Source of the DNA: Marinobacter koreensis
Lineage (GTDB): Bacteria > Pseudomonadota > Gammaproteobacteria > Pseudomonadales > Oleiphilaceae
Reading direction: 5' to 3'
Assembly: GCF_023156285.1 (NCBI RefSeq)
Contig: NZ_JAKZAJ010000006.1
Span: forward strand, 62,001-126,000
DNA: 64,000 nucleotides
A model generated the notes under the pieces. It saw only the letters and a program-made list of their open reading frames with translations. It searched no databases and was not told the origin of the DNA. Numbering within the stretch: the first letter of the stretch is position 1; every line of letters begins with the position of its first letter. Position numbers and translations under genes: made by a program. Of this stretch, positions 47,861-57,485 are shown piece by piece.

Positions 47861-50800
47861 ATGTTCAAGAAAACTCTAATAAGTCTTGCCGTGGCGTCTT
47901 CCCTTGGACTTACAGGCTGCTTAAGCGGCGGAGACACGGGGGCGAATGCTAATCCGGAATACAAGATCAATAACCCCGAGATTGATGGGAAGACCTGGCC
48001 GGAATTCAATCCGGCAACGGGTAACCTACCAATTCCAAATGACCTAATTTTCCAGGGTGACGATCTCGACACGATCGGTATTAACGAAGCTGATGGCACC
48101 TTCAAAGTTGCTGATACGAAGCCACCGGTAACTTCAGCCTTGAACATGCTCAGTGGAGCATCAACGGTTGCTCCCATTGACATTGCAATGAACGGGATTA
48201 TTGATGCAGACTCCGTCGACGGACAGCCTTTCATTGTAAATCAAGAAACCGGCAATCTCGTTTTAAACGCAGGGATCCCCATCCCTAATCCCAAACAAAA
48301 TGTTTTCCTTCTTGAACTAGACTACGCCAGTGGTGATCCCCTCCAAGCACTGTCCCTCGGGGAACCTCCAACAATTCAACTGGCACAACCGTTCGTCGCC
48401 CTTAAAGGTGGCGATACCAGCGTACAAACAGTAGACGCAGCGAATACGCTTGCACGTCAGGCCGTCGATCAATACAAGGTTTCTGTTGTCAAGCAATCAA
48501 CAGACGATGGCATCAAAAGCGTCATTCGAATTAACCTTCTAAAGCCACTTAATCCGAAAAAGCGTTACCTAGTGGTTGTTACAAAAGATGTTACTGCGAA
48601 CGGAGAAGCGATAACTGCTTCCCCAACGTACGCTAATCTTACCGATGAAAACGCTCCCATAAATTCTGACAACCTCGCTCCAGTGCGTCGCATCATCAAC
48701 AAACTGTGGGAGCCTGTGGCAGAAGGATACTTTGCGCTACCTAATGCTTCACGCTCCGACAGCTCGCTACCGGCCCTTTCTTCCAAAGACATTGCTTTCA
48801 GTGTTTCTTTGACAACATCAGCTGACGAAGAAATTCTGCCTTACATGGCGCAGCCGAGTAAGTGGTTCACTGACCAGCTCCGTTCTGCATATCGTCTCGG
48901 AGCAGTGCGGAAAGTGACAGGGGCAGCTAATGTTCTTTCACAAGTGGCCGAGGGTATTTCCCTTGAAGATGCTTTGGCATCTATGCGCAAATCAGATGAT
49001 GAAGTGGGGCCAAACGATACGAATAAAAATGGCGAGATCGATCCTCTGGATTTCGATTTTAACCGAGACAATAACCTCACATCAGCCGATTTCAACTTGG
49101 TTAGTAAAGGTGATACTGCAGACGCACCATTCAATTATTTTGATGTTCAGGCTGCCATCGAAGCAGCAGAGGCTGCCTACCCCGGGACACTAGCAGCAGC
49201 TGATCCCACTTTATTTGGATCTGGAGCACCATGCGATGGTGATTTCGAGCCAGGAACAATCACCTGCGGTAATGTACTAGCCAGTCAACTTTCTGCACTT
49301 TTACCAAATATCGGGGATAAAGGCTCGTCAGCCCAACTTCAGGCCCTTAATACGGCGCTGCCAGCAGCTCTAGTGACACCTGCATTGTCTTCCGTGCCTG
49401 GGTCGGATACCGCGCTCGTGCTACAAGGCAGTATCTCGATCCCCTACTATCTGGGCGTGCCAAGTGGATCAGACGGGAGCACAATCAACTCCAGTACCTG
49501 GATCGCCGATCATGCGCTGGCAGAACAGCTGAATAGCGCTTTCGGACCACTGGGGCTTCAATTGGCTCAAGGTGTTAAGTCCCCGAAAACAGGGGACTAC
49601 GCAAGCAATGCGGTGAATGCTCTTTTCCCATTCCCTCAAAAGACCGGAACTGCGGACCAGAAAATACCATTGCTCGCGATGTTGCCTAAACCTGATGGCG
49701 TGGACGGCAGTGGCCTACCAACTTGGGGAGGCAATTCCCAAGTTCCAGTTGTCGTTTTCCAGCACGGCATAACAACTGATCGAAGTGCTGCTCTATCGGT
49801 GGGATCAGCGTTGACTTCGGCAGGCTTCGGCGTGGTCGCAGTCGATCTGCCATTACACGGTGTTGATGCGCAGGATCAGTCAGACAAGACTTCTGGCAAA
49901 GCAGAAGAACAAAAAGCCCTTGCATCAACGTTACTAACCGGTTTCGACGCGGCTGACACAACCGACGCTTTACCGGATCAGAACACAGCGGCAAATATAG
50001 AAGCGCTGATCGCGCAGACTTATGTTGACCAAACCGTAACGCTTGTTCAAACAATCTACGGATGTTCACAGCCTGATGCGTTAAAAATTGCCTCGGGGAC
50101 AGGTGGCTGCGGTGGAAGTACAGCCAACAAAGCGGCAGCAACTCTTGTTGGCTTCGCTATTGGCGCACAGAATTCTGTGAAAAACTACACCAGCGTCATC
50201 CCCGGCATTGCCAGAACCAGCTTTGAGCGCCACTTCAACTTCACGGTGAATGAGAGCGGCAATCCGACACCGATGGATTTCGATGCGGGTGTTGGCTCTT
50301 CTGGAAGCCTCTATATCAACCTGTTGAATATCTTTAACACCAGAGACAAAAACCTCGAATCACAAATTGACCTTGTAAATCTAATCGCTTCGGTTGGAAG
50401 CATTCAGGTAGATGTTGATGGAAATGGAACCTTGATCAACCCGTTTGATGGCAATCAAATCTACATGGCCGGCCATTCACTGGGAACGGTCGCAGTCTCT
50501 GGCGCCGCAGCCGTTGCTAACCAGTCGAGCAATCTGCCTGACGTTGTTGCAACTGCTCTCTATGCGCCCGCGTCTGGCATCACACGCATGCTCGAAAACT
50601 CGCCCAGCTTTGCGGGTTCCATCCTGAATGGTCTCAAAGCCAAGGGTATCGAACAGGGCTCTAAAGACTATGAAACATTCATGCGTGTAGTACAAAACTC
50701 CATCGATCCGGCAGATCCGATTAACTTGGCCGATGACCTAGCGGATTCGGGTAATGGAAGAGTATTAACTTTCAACGTGGTCGGTACGGAAGATGGAAAC

Positions 50801-51259
50801 GGCAATACTTTGTACAAATCCGATCAGGTCAATGTAATCGAGGCTGAGAACACCCAACTGAATGATGCATTCCCCGATTACCTCGCGGGCGCGCTCCCAC
50901 TTTCAGAGGAGTTGGGCGCGACAAACGTTGTTTCCTTCAATGGAACCGAGACCATTCTCGCCAGTGATCTTGCATACGGCACTCATAGCATGTTCGTTCT
51001 GCCATCACCTAATACAGACATTGCGGACGAGACGGAACGAAATGCGGATCTTCAGCGCCAGAAAGACGCGTTCTCAGAGTCCTTGCTTGAGACCAGCGAG
51101 TTCTTCTTGCGCGGTGGGACGCTGTTGAGCGCCATTCCTGCTGATGTTGGTCGCTTGGGATCGCCCAGCACCACCCCGATTCTGGACGACAAAGACATCC
51201 CAACAGCGCAAGATGTGATAGATACCGACAATACCGACGAGTTCAAGCAACTGAACTGA
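47861..51259 (+). CDS. VolA/Pla-1-type surface lipoprotein lipase
   Basis: A lipoprotein of 1132 residues: a signal peptide with lipobox LTGC (C20), a Gly/Asp-rich linker, Ig-like N-terminal parts, and an alpha/beta hydrolase domain. That domain has an oxyanion-type FQHGITTDRS stretch near residue 635 and nucleophile S873 (AGHSLGTV). It resembles Vibrio VolA, which cleaves lysophospholipids at the cell surface so that fatty acids can be taken up. Residues 386-410 form two EF-hand-like loops (D386-N388-N390 and D399-N401-D403). GC is low for the window (27/60 at 48241-48300). Confidence 0.85.
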   Translation: MFKKTLISLAVASSLGLTGCLSGGDTGANANPEYKINNPEIDGKTWPEFNPATGNLPIPNDLIFQGDDLDTIGINEADGTFKVADTKPPVTSALNMLSGASTVAPIDIAMNGIIDADSVDGQPFIVNQETGNLVLNAGIPIPNPKQNVFLLELDYASGDPLQALSLGEPPTIQLAQPFVALKGGDTSVQTVDAANTLARQAVDQYKVSVVKQSTDDGIKSVIRINLLKPLNPKKRYLVVVTKDVTANGEAITASPTYANLTDENAPINSDNLAPVRRIINKLWEPVAEGYFALPNASRSDSSLPALSSKDIAFSVSLTTSADEEILPYMAQPSKWFTDQLRSAYRLGAVRKVTGAANVLSQVAEGISLEDALASMRKSDDEVGPNDTNKNGEIDPLDFDFNRDNNLTSADFNLVSKGDTADAPFNYFDVQAAIEAAEAAYPGTLAAADPTLFGSGAPCDGDFEPGTITCGNVLASQLSALLPNIGDKGSSAQLQALNTALPAALVTPALSSVPGSDTALVLQGSISIPYYLGVPSGSDGSTINSSTWIADHALAEQLNSAFGPLGLQLAQGVKSPKTGDYASNAVNALFPFPQKTGTADQKIPLLAMLPKPDGVDGSGLPTWGGNSQVPVVVFQHGITTDRSAALSVGSALTSAGFGVVAVDLPLHGVDAQDQSDKTSGKAEEQKALASTLLTGFDAADTTDALPDQNTAANIEALIAQTYVDQTVTLVQTIYGCSQPDALKIASGTGGCGGSTANKAAATLVGFAIGAQNSVKNYTSVIPGIARTSFERHFNFTVNESGNPTPMDFDAGVGSSGSLYINLLNIFNTRDKNLESQIDLVNLIASVGSIQVDVDGNGTLINPFDGNQIYMAGHSLGTVAVSGAAAVANQSSNLPDVVATALYAPASGITRMLENSPSFAGSILNGLKAKGIEQGSKDYETFMRVVQNSIDPADPINLADDLADSGNGRVLTFNVVGTEDGNGNTLYKSDQVNVIEAENTQLNDAFPDYLAGALPLSEELGATNVVSFNGTETILASDLAYGTHSMFVLPSPNTDIADETERNADLQRQKDAFSESLLETSEFFLRGGTLLSAIPADVGRLGSPSTTPILDDKDIPTAQDVIDTDNTDEFKQLN

Positions 51260-51279
51260 TAGGCCATTCGGTGTATGCC

Positions 51280-51307
51280 CCCCCACAGCACGCTGTGGGG
51301 GTTTTCA
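51280..51307. terminator. Intrinsic terminator
   Basis: A 9-bp stem CCCCCACAG/CTGTGGGGG with a CACG loop, followed by four T residues, ends the lipase transcript; the CaiB-type gene is convergent. Confidence 0.88.
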
Positions 51308-51309
51308 TT

Positions 51310-52380
51310 TCAACGACCTGGCTCTATAAACCGAATCGGACACCCCAACTGCCGCTGCATCTCCCCATCCCCCCGATCCACCTCAATCACCATTCCCCTC
51401 GCCTTCAACTGCGGATGCTCCGCGGCTTCGGAAATGGTCAATACCGGCTCAACACAGGCATCCTGCTCGGCGAAGACCGACTGCCATTCCGCCAGATCCT
51501 TCTCCCGTATCTTCCCGGCAATCGCCTCTTTCAAGGCCTTTTGATCCGCAGGCTTCTGGCTAAGCGTCAGACCTTTCATTTCCGACAGCCCCAGCGTGTC
51601 ACAGAGCCGGGCTGAGAACTGTGGCTCCAGACTGCCTACGGACAACCAGCGGTCGTCCCGGGTCTGGTAGTAATCGTAGAAAGATCCGCCGTTAAGCAGG
51701 CCCGTCTCCGGCTTCTGCTCGACACCGCCAGCCAGGGATGCAGCTCCGGACATGGCGTTCAGGGCAAAGGCGGCATCGGTCATACTGATGTCCACGAACT
51801 GCCCTTCGCCAGTCTGCTGACGCTGGATAACAGCGGCGAGGATGCCCATGACCGCATGATGGGAGCCGCCCGCCACGTCGGCAATCTGGATGCCCATCGG
51901 GGGCGGGCCGCTGTCCGCGCGACCACAATGGCTGGAGACGCCCGCGATCGACAGGTAATTGATATCGTGTCCGGCACGGTCCCGGTAGGGTCCGGTCTGG
52001 CCGTAACCGGTAATCGAGCAGTAGATCAGAGCCGGGTTAATCGCCTTGAGGGTTTCGTAACCGATGCCCAACCGATCCATAACCCCTGGCCGGAACTGCT
52101 CGACAACTACATCGTAGTCCTTAACCAGCTCTTTGATACGATCTGCTGCGCCGTCTTCCTTGAGGTTGAGGCTGAGCGTTTCCTTGCCCCGGGTGAGGTA
52201 GGAAAACGCGGTACTGAATTTGCCGTCGAACGGTGGCATGACCTTGGTGAGATCAACACGATCCGGCGCCTCGATGCGCAACACCTCGGCCCCCATATCC
52301 GCCAGTAACATGGTCGCATAGGGGCCAGGTAACAGGGTGCTGAAATCCAGGATTTTCAGTGAGCTCAGGGGGCCTGACAT
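51310..52380 (-). CDS. CaiB/BaiF-family CoA-transferase (or alpha-methylacyl-CoA racemase)
   Basis: Class III CoA-transferase-fold protein of 356 residues. LKILDFSTLLPGPYATMLLADMGAEVLRIE is the typical opening, split here as LLPGPYATMLLADMGA and EVLRIE, and the catalytic aspartate is expected in GPYRDRAGHDINYLS. The open frame extends to 52542, but the ATG at 52380 has GAGGAG upstream and is the normal start. The GHDINY motif is shared with alpha-methylacyl-CoA racemases, so that activity is quite possible. It is divergent from an AraC-family regulator. Confidence 0.88.
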   Translation of the reverse strand: MSGPLSSLKILDFSTLLPGPYATMLLADMGAEVLRIEAPDRVDLTKVMPPFDGKFSTAFSYLTRGKETLSLNLKEDGAADRIKELVKDYDVVVEQFRPGVMDRLGIGYETLKAINPALIYCSITGYGQTGPYRDRAGHDINYLSIAGVSSHCGRADSGPPPMGIQIADVAGGSHHAVMGILAAVIQRQQTGEGQFVDISMTDAAFALNAMSGAASLAGGVEQKPETGLLNGGSFYDYYQTRDDRWLSVGSLEPQFSARLCDTLGLSEMKGLTLSQKPADQKALKEAIAGKIREKDLAEWQSVFAEQDACVEPVLTISEAAEHPQLKARGMVIEVDRGDGEMQRQLGCPIRFIEPGR

Positions 52381-52545
52381 CGATTTCTCCTCTCGTCGGT
52401 TGGGCCAGTTCATCATGCTACCGGTTTTGCCGGACAGGCCAACTGCCGGTTCCTTCATTCCTGTTGGCCAAATCTGCCAGCTTATCGCCCCGGCCGCAGT
52501 TGCATTGTTTGCCCGGGCTCTTATGATGGGTTTCGTTTTCATGAA

Positions 52546-53577
52546 ATGGCGAGCACGATGTCCAACCTGACGGTCTCAAGACATTTTGTACAGGCGGCTT
52601 TGGTCGGGGCCCAAGCCCAGGGCCTGGATACCCGCGCTATGTTGAGGGATGCCGGAATTTCCCCGGATCTGCTTCGTATTGAAATGGCCCGGGTCAGTAG
52701 CGATCAGTTCAGCCGGCTGATGCAGATTCTCTGGAACCGGACCGGGGACGAATTCATGGGCATGGGTCCCCGGAAGGCGAGAACGGGCACCTTCGCGACC
52801 ATGTGTGCCCTGGTGATTGACTGCCCGACACTGGAAGCGGTCTATCGCCGCGCATACCAGTTCTCACGCCTGTTCGACCCCATGGTTGCCATGGAGCTGG
52901 AAGTCGGGGAAGAAACCGCCCGACTGGTAACGCGAATTGAAGGCGACATTCTGGACCCGTCCTACTTCCTCCGGGAAAGCATCCTCGTGATCTGGCATCG
53001 TCTCGGAAGCTGGCTTATCGGGCAGCCGGTTGAACTGGACAGCGCCGAATTCGATTACCCCAGGCCCGACCACGGCGATGAATATCGGCACATCTTCCAC
53101 TGCCCCCTGCGTTTCGAAGCCCCGGAAACGGCCCTGACCTTCGACAAGCGATTTCTGTCGGCACCGGTCATCCGGGACAAGCCCGAAATGCACCAGTTCC
53201 TGAAAACTTCCCCGGCCGACCTTTTGTCCCGGCCGGATGAAAGCAACACCTGGACTGGCCGGATTCGTGCATTGATCGGACGGGATTTTTCCAGGCCACT
53301 ACCGGATTTCGAGTCCATCGCAGCAGAATTGCACACCAGCCCTCAAACGCTGCGCCGGCGCCTGAAGCAGGAGAACACGTCGTTTCAGGAAATCAAGGAT
53401 CTGTTGAGGCGGGACATGGCCATCTACTACCTGAGCCGTCAGGAATGGGCCATCAACGACATCGCGGCGAAGGTGGGCTTTACCGAGCCCTCCACCTTTC
53501 ACCGCGCGTTCAAAAAATGGACCGGTGTGACCCCTGGAGCCTATCGGGAAGGCGAACGAAGCAGCCCGGACCGTTAG
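52546..53577 (+). CDS. AraC-family transcriptional regulator
   Basis: A regulator of 343 residues with the AraC_N-type ligand domain (about 20-215) and a C-terminal double helix-turn-helix (about 245-335; LHTSPQTLRRRLKQENTSFQE, then DIAAKVGFTEPSTFHRAFKKWTGVTPGAYR split over two helices). A second ATG at 52558 could be the true start. It is divergent from the CoA-transferase gene with a 165 bp gap, so it probably controls it; the effector is unknown, perhaps a fatty or branched acyl compound. Confidence 0.88.
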   Translation: MASTMSNLTVSRHFVQAALVGAQAQGLDTRAMLRDAGISPDLLRIEMARVSSDQFSRLMQILWNRTGDEFMGMGPRKARTGTFATMCALVIDCPTLEAVYRRAYQFSRLFDPMVAMELEVGEETARLVTRIEGDILDPSYFLRESILVIWHRLGSWLIGQPVELDSAEFDYPRPDHGDEYRHIFHCPLRFEAPETALTFDKRFLSAPVIRDKPEMHQFLKTSPADLLSRPDESNTWTGRIRALIGRDFSRPLPDFESIAAELHTSPQTLRRRLKQENTSFQEIKDLLRRDMAIYYLSRQEWAINDIAAKVGFTEPSTFHRAFKKWTGVTPGAYREGERSSPDR

Positions 53578-53584
53578 AGACAGG

Positions 53585-54445
53585 TCAGGACTTCTTGGGT
53601 GCCTGTAACAATTTAACCAGCTGCCCCAGGGTGTGGGCGATTTCACCGGTGCGCTCGCGATCAAAGGCCAGCTGCATCAAGCGCGAGCCGTCCCGGGGAT
53701 CGTAAACCCAGCAGGTGGAGACCGCCGCTTCACAGCCCCACTGAATCATCGGGTTCACGCCATAGACTTTCAGGCTCTGGGTCGTCCGGACCAGACGATC
53801 GTCGTCATTTCGACGAATTTCCTGAAACGTGAGGACACTGTCGGAAGCAGTCACCCGGTAAGCAATATCCGCAGGTTTATCGGGACGCACAACGCCCTTA
53901 TCGGACCGCCAGCCGGCCAGATCGAGAAGACCATTCAGGTGAATCAGCAAAGCCTCCCGATCACTCTTTGCGAGATAAAGCTTGCGCAGGGCTTCGATGC
54001 TCTGATGCCCGGCCGGCTCAATCACCGCAATCTTCTCTGGCTGCTGGCTTCCAGCGGCCTGGACCGAATCCGCCTTTTGTTTCCGGGCCCGCTCCACATC
54101 GGTAATCAGCTCCAGGGCCCTCTGGTAATGATCCCCTTTGGCGCCCGCCTTGGTCACATAGGCTTCCAACGCCGCCTGAGCCTCATTGAGGTGACCGGAT
54201 TTGAGCATGACCTGGCCCCGGAAAAAGTTATAGTCAGCGGGCTTTTCGATTTCCATCTGCTGAAGACGATTAAGGTATTCTCCGGCCTGCTCCCACTCGC
54301 CAGCGTCGACCGCTTCCTGAGTGGCCAGCATCAGCCGGCGCATTTCATGTTCCGGGGGCAGCGCCTGCGCCTGACCTGCCACGAGCAGGGCCACCAGAGC
54401 CGTCGATCTGATCAGGCCCCGCATTTTCGCCGATTTTACTGCCAT
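53585..54445 (-). CDS. Periplasmic TPR-like hypothetical protein
   Basis: A 286-residue secreted protein with a signal peptide (cleavage near QAQA-LPPE, about residue 28) and a TPR-like helical region (about 35-125; LMLATQEAVDAGEWEQAGEYLNRL and GHLNEAQAALEAYV). The C-terminal half carries a pair of cysteines in GCEAAVSTCWVYD that may form a disulfide. The ATG has AGGAG and lies 5 bp after rmuC. Function is not recognised. Confidence 0.75.
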   Translation of the reverse strand: MAVKSAKMRGLIRSTALVALLVAGQAQALPPEHEMRRLMLATQEAVDAGEWEQAGEYLNRLQQMEIEKPADYNFFRGQVMLKSGHLNEAQAALEAYVTKAGAKGDHYQRALELITDVERARKQKADSVQAAGSQQPEKIAVIEPAGHQSIEALRKLYLAKSDREALLIHLNGLLDLAGWRSDKGVVRPDKPADIAYRVTASDSVLTFQEIRRNDDDRLVRTTQSLKVYGVNPMIQWGCEAAVSTCWVYDPRDGSRLMQLAFDRERTGEIAHTLGQLVKLLQAPKKS

Positions 54446-54450
54446 ACCTG

Positions 54451-55884
54451 TTACTCCTGCTGGTTATCCGCGTCGACGGCCGTTTCCGGCTCCGCTTCGT
54501 CTGCGTCCACTTCTGCCTGGTCAAGAACCCCCCGTGGAAGCTCTTTTTTTACACGAACGCCGAGTTCCACAAACCGGTTCGCCTGGGAGACCAGATTACC
54601 TCTTCCCCGTGTCAGGGTGTTCATCGCGGCATCGTAGGACCCCTGCGCCGTGTGCAGCTGACTGCCAAGACGCTCCATGGTCTCCACAAATACCCGTAAC
54701 TTGTCGTAAACGGCGCTGGCACGATCCGCGATCATGCGGGCGTTCTGGCTTTGACGCTCGTAACGCCAGATGTTTTCGATCGTGCGAAGCGTTGCCAGAA
54801 GCGTGGTCGGTGTCACCACAATAATCTTTCGGTCGAAGGCTTCTGCGAAAAGGTTCTCGTCCTGTTGAAATGCCGCCACAAAGGCGGGCTCGATGGGCAT
54901 GAACAAGAGCACCAGATCCGGTGAATGCAGCGTCTCCAACTGACTGTAGTCTTTGTCGCTCAGTGCCCGGATATGAGATCGCACGGCCTCCACATGCCGT
55001 TTCAGTGCTGCCTCGCGAGCCTCCTCGTCTTCACTGCTCACCCACTCCTGATAGGCTGACAGAGACACCTTCGAATCTACCACCAGGTTGCGACTGTCCG
55101 GCAAATGCACCACCACGTCCGGTCGAAAGAGCTGGTGATCGCCATCCCGGTAGCTGCCCTGGGTCTCATACTCTACTCCTTTTCGCAGCCCGGACTTTTC
55201 CAGCACGCGCTCGAGGATAAGCTCACCCCAGTTACCCTGAATCTTTTTGTCGCCTTTCAGAGCACGGGTCAGACTGGACGCCTCTTCGGTAATCTGGCGG
55301 TTCAGCTCCTGCAGTGATTTGATTTCACTGCGTAATGCCTGCCGATCCCGGGTCTCCGTGGTATAGACATCCTCCACACGCTTGCGAAAATCCTGAAGTT
55401 GGTCCCGGAAGGGATTCAAAAGGGTGTCCAGATTCGACCGCGTCTGCTGGACGAACCGCTCCTGCTTCTGCTCGAAGATCCGATTGGCAAGATTCTCGAA
55501 TTCCTGCTTGAGGGCATCCCGGTTGCTTTCAAGCAGTGCCTGTTTCTCGGCGGCACTACGACGTTCGTTCTCCAGCATGACCTGTTGTTCCCGAATGGTC
55601 ACCTGAACGTTATGTAACTCACCGGACAACCTTTCCGCACGCTCCTGGAGCTCGTCCCGGTCCTCCTCCAGCCGCCTAATCCATTGAGTTTTTCCGTTCA
55701 ACTCGGATTCTGCAGCCACCAGTCGAGCTTCAGCGGCATGAGCCACCGACTGCCATTGACCTGCTTTGCGCACGAGGAAGCCGCAAACCACTACCAGAAC
55801 GCCCGCGAGCATTACCAGAAGCATTGTCAGGCCGGAGGACAGCTCCGGATGAGACACGATCCATTGAGTCAGGTTTTCGGGCAC
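54451..55884 (-). CDS. rmuC: DNA recombination protein RmuC
   Basis: RmuC of 477 residues: an N-terminal membrane helix (about 18-40), a long coiled coil (about 45-190) and a PD-(D/E)xK nuclease-like RmuC domain (about 215-430; GNWGELILERVLE, RPDVVVHLPD, VVDSKVSL). It limits recombination at inverted repeats. The frame stays open to 56028, but the GTG at 55884 with AAGGAG nine bases upstream gives the usual short N-terminal lead; the longer form would add 48 residues. Confidence 0.9.
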   Translation of the reverse strand: MPENLTQWIVSHPELSSGLTMLLVMLAGVLVVVCGFLVRKAGQWQSVAHAAEARLVAAESELNGKTQWIRRLEEDRDELQERAERLSGELHNVQVTIREQQVMLENERRSAAEKQALLESNRDALKQEFENLANRIFEQKQERFVQQTRSNLDTLLNPFRDQLQDFRKRVEDVYTTETRDRQALRSEIKSLQELNRQITEEASSLTRALKGDKKIQGNWGELILERVLEKSGLRKGVEYETQGSYRDGDHQLFRPDVVVHLPDSRNLVVDSKVSLSAYQEWVSSEDEEAREAALKRHVEAVRSHIRALSDKDYSQLETLHSPDLVLLFMPIEPAFVAAFQQDENLFAEAFDRKIIVVTPTTLLATLRTIENIWRYERQSQNARMIADRASAVYDKLRVFVETMERLGSQLHTAQGSYDAAMNTLTRGRGNLVSQANRFVELGVRVKKELPRGVLDQAEVDADEAEPETAVDADNQQE

Positions 55885-56151
55885 TTCTGATGGCTCCTTC
55901 GGGAAATAGGCAACAAAATCGCTGAATTCAATACAGTTTAACGTACGCGACCAGAGTTGTGCTCGAGTATCGTCAGGCCACACGAACACTGCGAGGATCA
56001 CCGCAAGAATTGTAAAAATATCGTGCAATGTGAATCCGGGTCTGGACGCACCCCGTAATATCCACTAAAAGGGAAAGTATATGCTTCCGGAACAATGGGC
56101 CTTCAGTGGCCATCCGGTGCAGAGTGACTGTTGAACCATGGACTGAAGCAC

Positions 56152-56544
56152 ATGTTGAAAACGCTGTGGCGAAAACTGGGGGCTGAACTCTGGCAGCCGA
56201 GCCGCTCGAGCGACTCCGCTTCGGTCGACGACGCCTATGGTTATACGGACAAATCCTTTCCGGATGGTTTCCGGATTCTGCCCCATATCACCCACACCGG
56301 TGAATTCCATCTGGAGCGCCTGACCCGGCTGCTTCAACAACGCTATGGTAAACAGATTGAGAAACCGGATTCCATCCAGGAGGGCGACGACGCCATCCGG
56401 GACATGATCAGCTTCGCCGTCCGCATCCAGGATCAGGACGTACAGAGGGAATTGCTGCTGTTCTACCTGAACTGTTCACCGGTAATCCAGGAATACCTGC
56501 GCCATGAGACGGATCTTGGCGAAGGCCCCCTGCTCAATAAGTGA
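56152..56544 (+). CDS. Hypothetical protein
   Basis: A 130-residue soluble protein of unrecognised family with a basic N terminus (MLKTLWRKLG), a central helical region and a C-terminal segment (LLFYLNCSPVIQEYLRHE). There is no signal peptide. The frame opens at a TTG (56131), but the ATG at 56152 is more likely. It is divergent from rmuC and upstream of, but separated by a probable promoter from, the next three genes. Confidence 0.65.
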   Translation: MLKTLWRKLGAELWQPSRSSDSASVDDAYGYTDKSFPDGFRILPHITHTGEFHLERLTRLLQQRYGKQIEKPDSIQEGDDAIRDMISFAVRIQDQDVQRELLLFYLNCSPVIQEYLRHETDLGEGPLLNK

Positions 56545-56572
56545 CGCCCTTCTCCGGTTAACCAACTGTAAA

Positions 56573-56601
56573 GCCACTATACGGTGTGGTTAATGTATAA
56601 T
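56573..56601 (+). promoter_or_regulatory. Probable promoter of the protease-TM-ligase trio
   Basis: A consensus TATAAT -10 (56596-56601) lies 35 bp before the 56637 ATG in an AT-rich stretch. No good -35 element is present, so this is a tentative call. Confidence 0.4.
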
Positions 56602-56636
56602 TCCGCTCCTTATTAATATCGTTAAGGCAGAGAACC

Positions 56637-57485
56637 ATGGAGGCTTCATTGTCCAGGGTTCGACCGTCTGCCGTCTCAGGGGTTTTCATGGGGTTCAGTC
56701 ACTCACCGGCTGGTTTTACGTTTTCTCGTGTTCTGATCTTGGCGACAGCCGGCCTTCTACTCGCCGGGTGCACGGCTAACCGCTATCTGATGGTGCCCAA
56801 GAGCAACCTGGAAGGCCTCAGCAACTCGGTGCAGTCACAGCGGGCAACCCTGGTGACCATGGAAGGCAATGCCGCCGCCCGCCAGAATCAGCTCCTCGAA
56901 CGCCAGGATGCGTCGACCGAGACGATCCTGAATGCCATTGCCGAACAGGTGAAGAAGCCCTCATGCCCTCCGGTTCAGCCCCGAACCGCCTGCCCGAAAC
57001 CGGAAGATCTCGGACGGGCCGCCCATCTGAACGGCAAATTGATCGTGGGCGAACTTGAAAAGTTCTATCTTGCCAACGCCAACCAGGTTTACACCGCACG
57101 CATCGACAGTGGCGCAGAGACGTCCTCCATCGACGCACGCAACATCACCCGTTTCGAACGCGACGGGCGCAATTTTGTGCGGTTCGACGTGCCCGTGCCG
57201 GGAACCGACCAGTTTGTGACACTGGAGAAGGAAGTCGCGCGTCGGGTACGCATCGTTCAGGCCAGCGCCGATGAGTCCGAACACAGGGTGGTCGTTGAAC
57301 TGCAGTTTGCGATTGGCGATCACAAGCAGGTCGCCGAGTTTACACTGGCGGACCGCAGCGATCTGGATTACGAGGTTCTGATCGGTCGCAATATCCTGCG
57401 AGACGTGATGCTTATCGATGTCGGGAAGGAATTCGCGACCGAACTCCCGGCCAAGCTGACCCAGCCCAACGGAGACGATTCTTGA
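56637..57485 (+). CDS. Retropepsin-like 'ATP-dependent zinc protease' lipoprotein (DUF785/RimB-like)
   Basis: About 282 residues with a lipoprotein signal (lipobox LAGC, C45 from the 56637 start) and, after a helical linker, a DUF785 domain (about 130-270). The family was named zinc protease, but the DSGAETSS motif (D157) and later ILIG-type segment (VLIGRNIL) are those of retropepsin-like aspartic proteases. The alternative ATG at 56688 has AGGGG and would give a more usual signal peptide length. The stop overlaps the next start (TTGA). Confidence 0.82.
   Translation: MEASLSRVRPSAVSGVFMGFSHSPAGFTFSRVLILATAGLLLAGCTANRYLMVPKSNLEGLSNSVQSQRATLVTMEGNAAARQNQLLERQDASTETILNAIAEQVKKPSCPPVQPRTACPKPEDLGRAAHLNGKLIVGELEKFYLANANQVYTARIDSGAETSSIDARNITRFERDGRNFVRFDVPVPGTDQFVTLEKEVARRVRIVQASADESEHRVVVELQFAIGDHKQVAEFTLADRSDLDYEVLIGRNILRDVMLIDVGKEFATELPAKLTQPNGDDS

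Noticed and set aside
56637..57485. True zinc protease activity for the DUF785 protein
   Set aside because: No HExxH or similar metal site is present; the DSGA motif points to an aspartic-protease-like fold.
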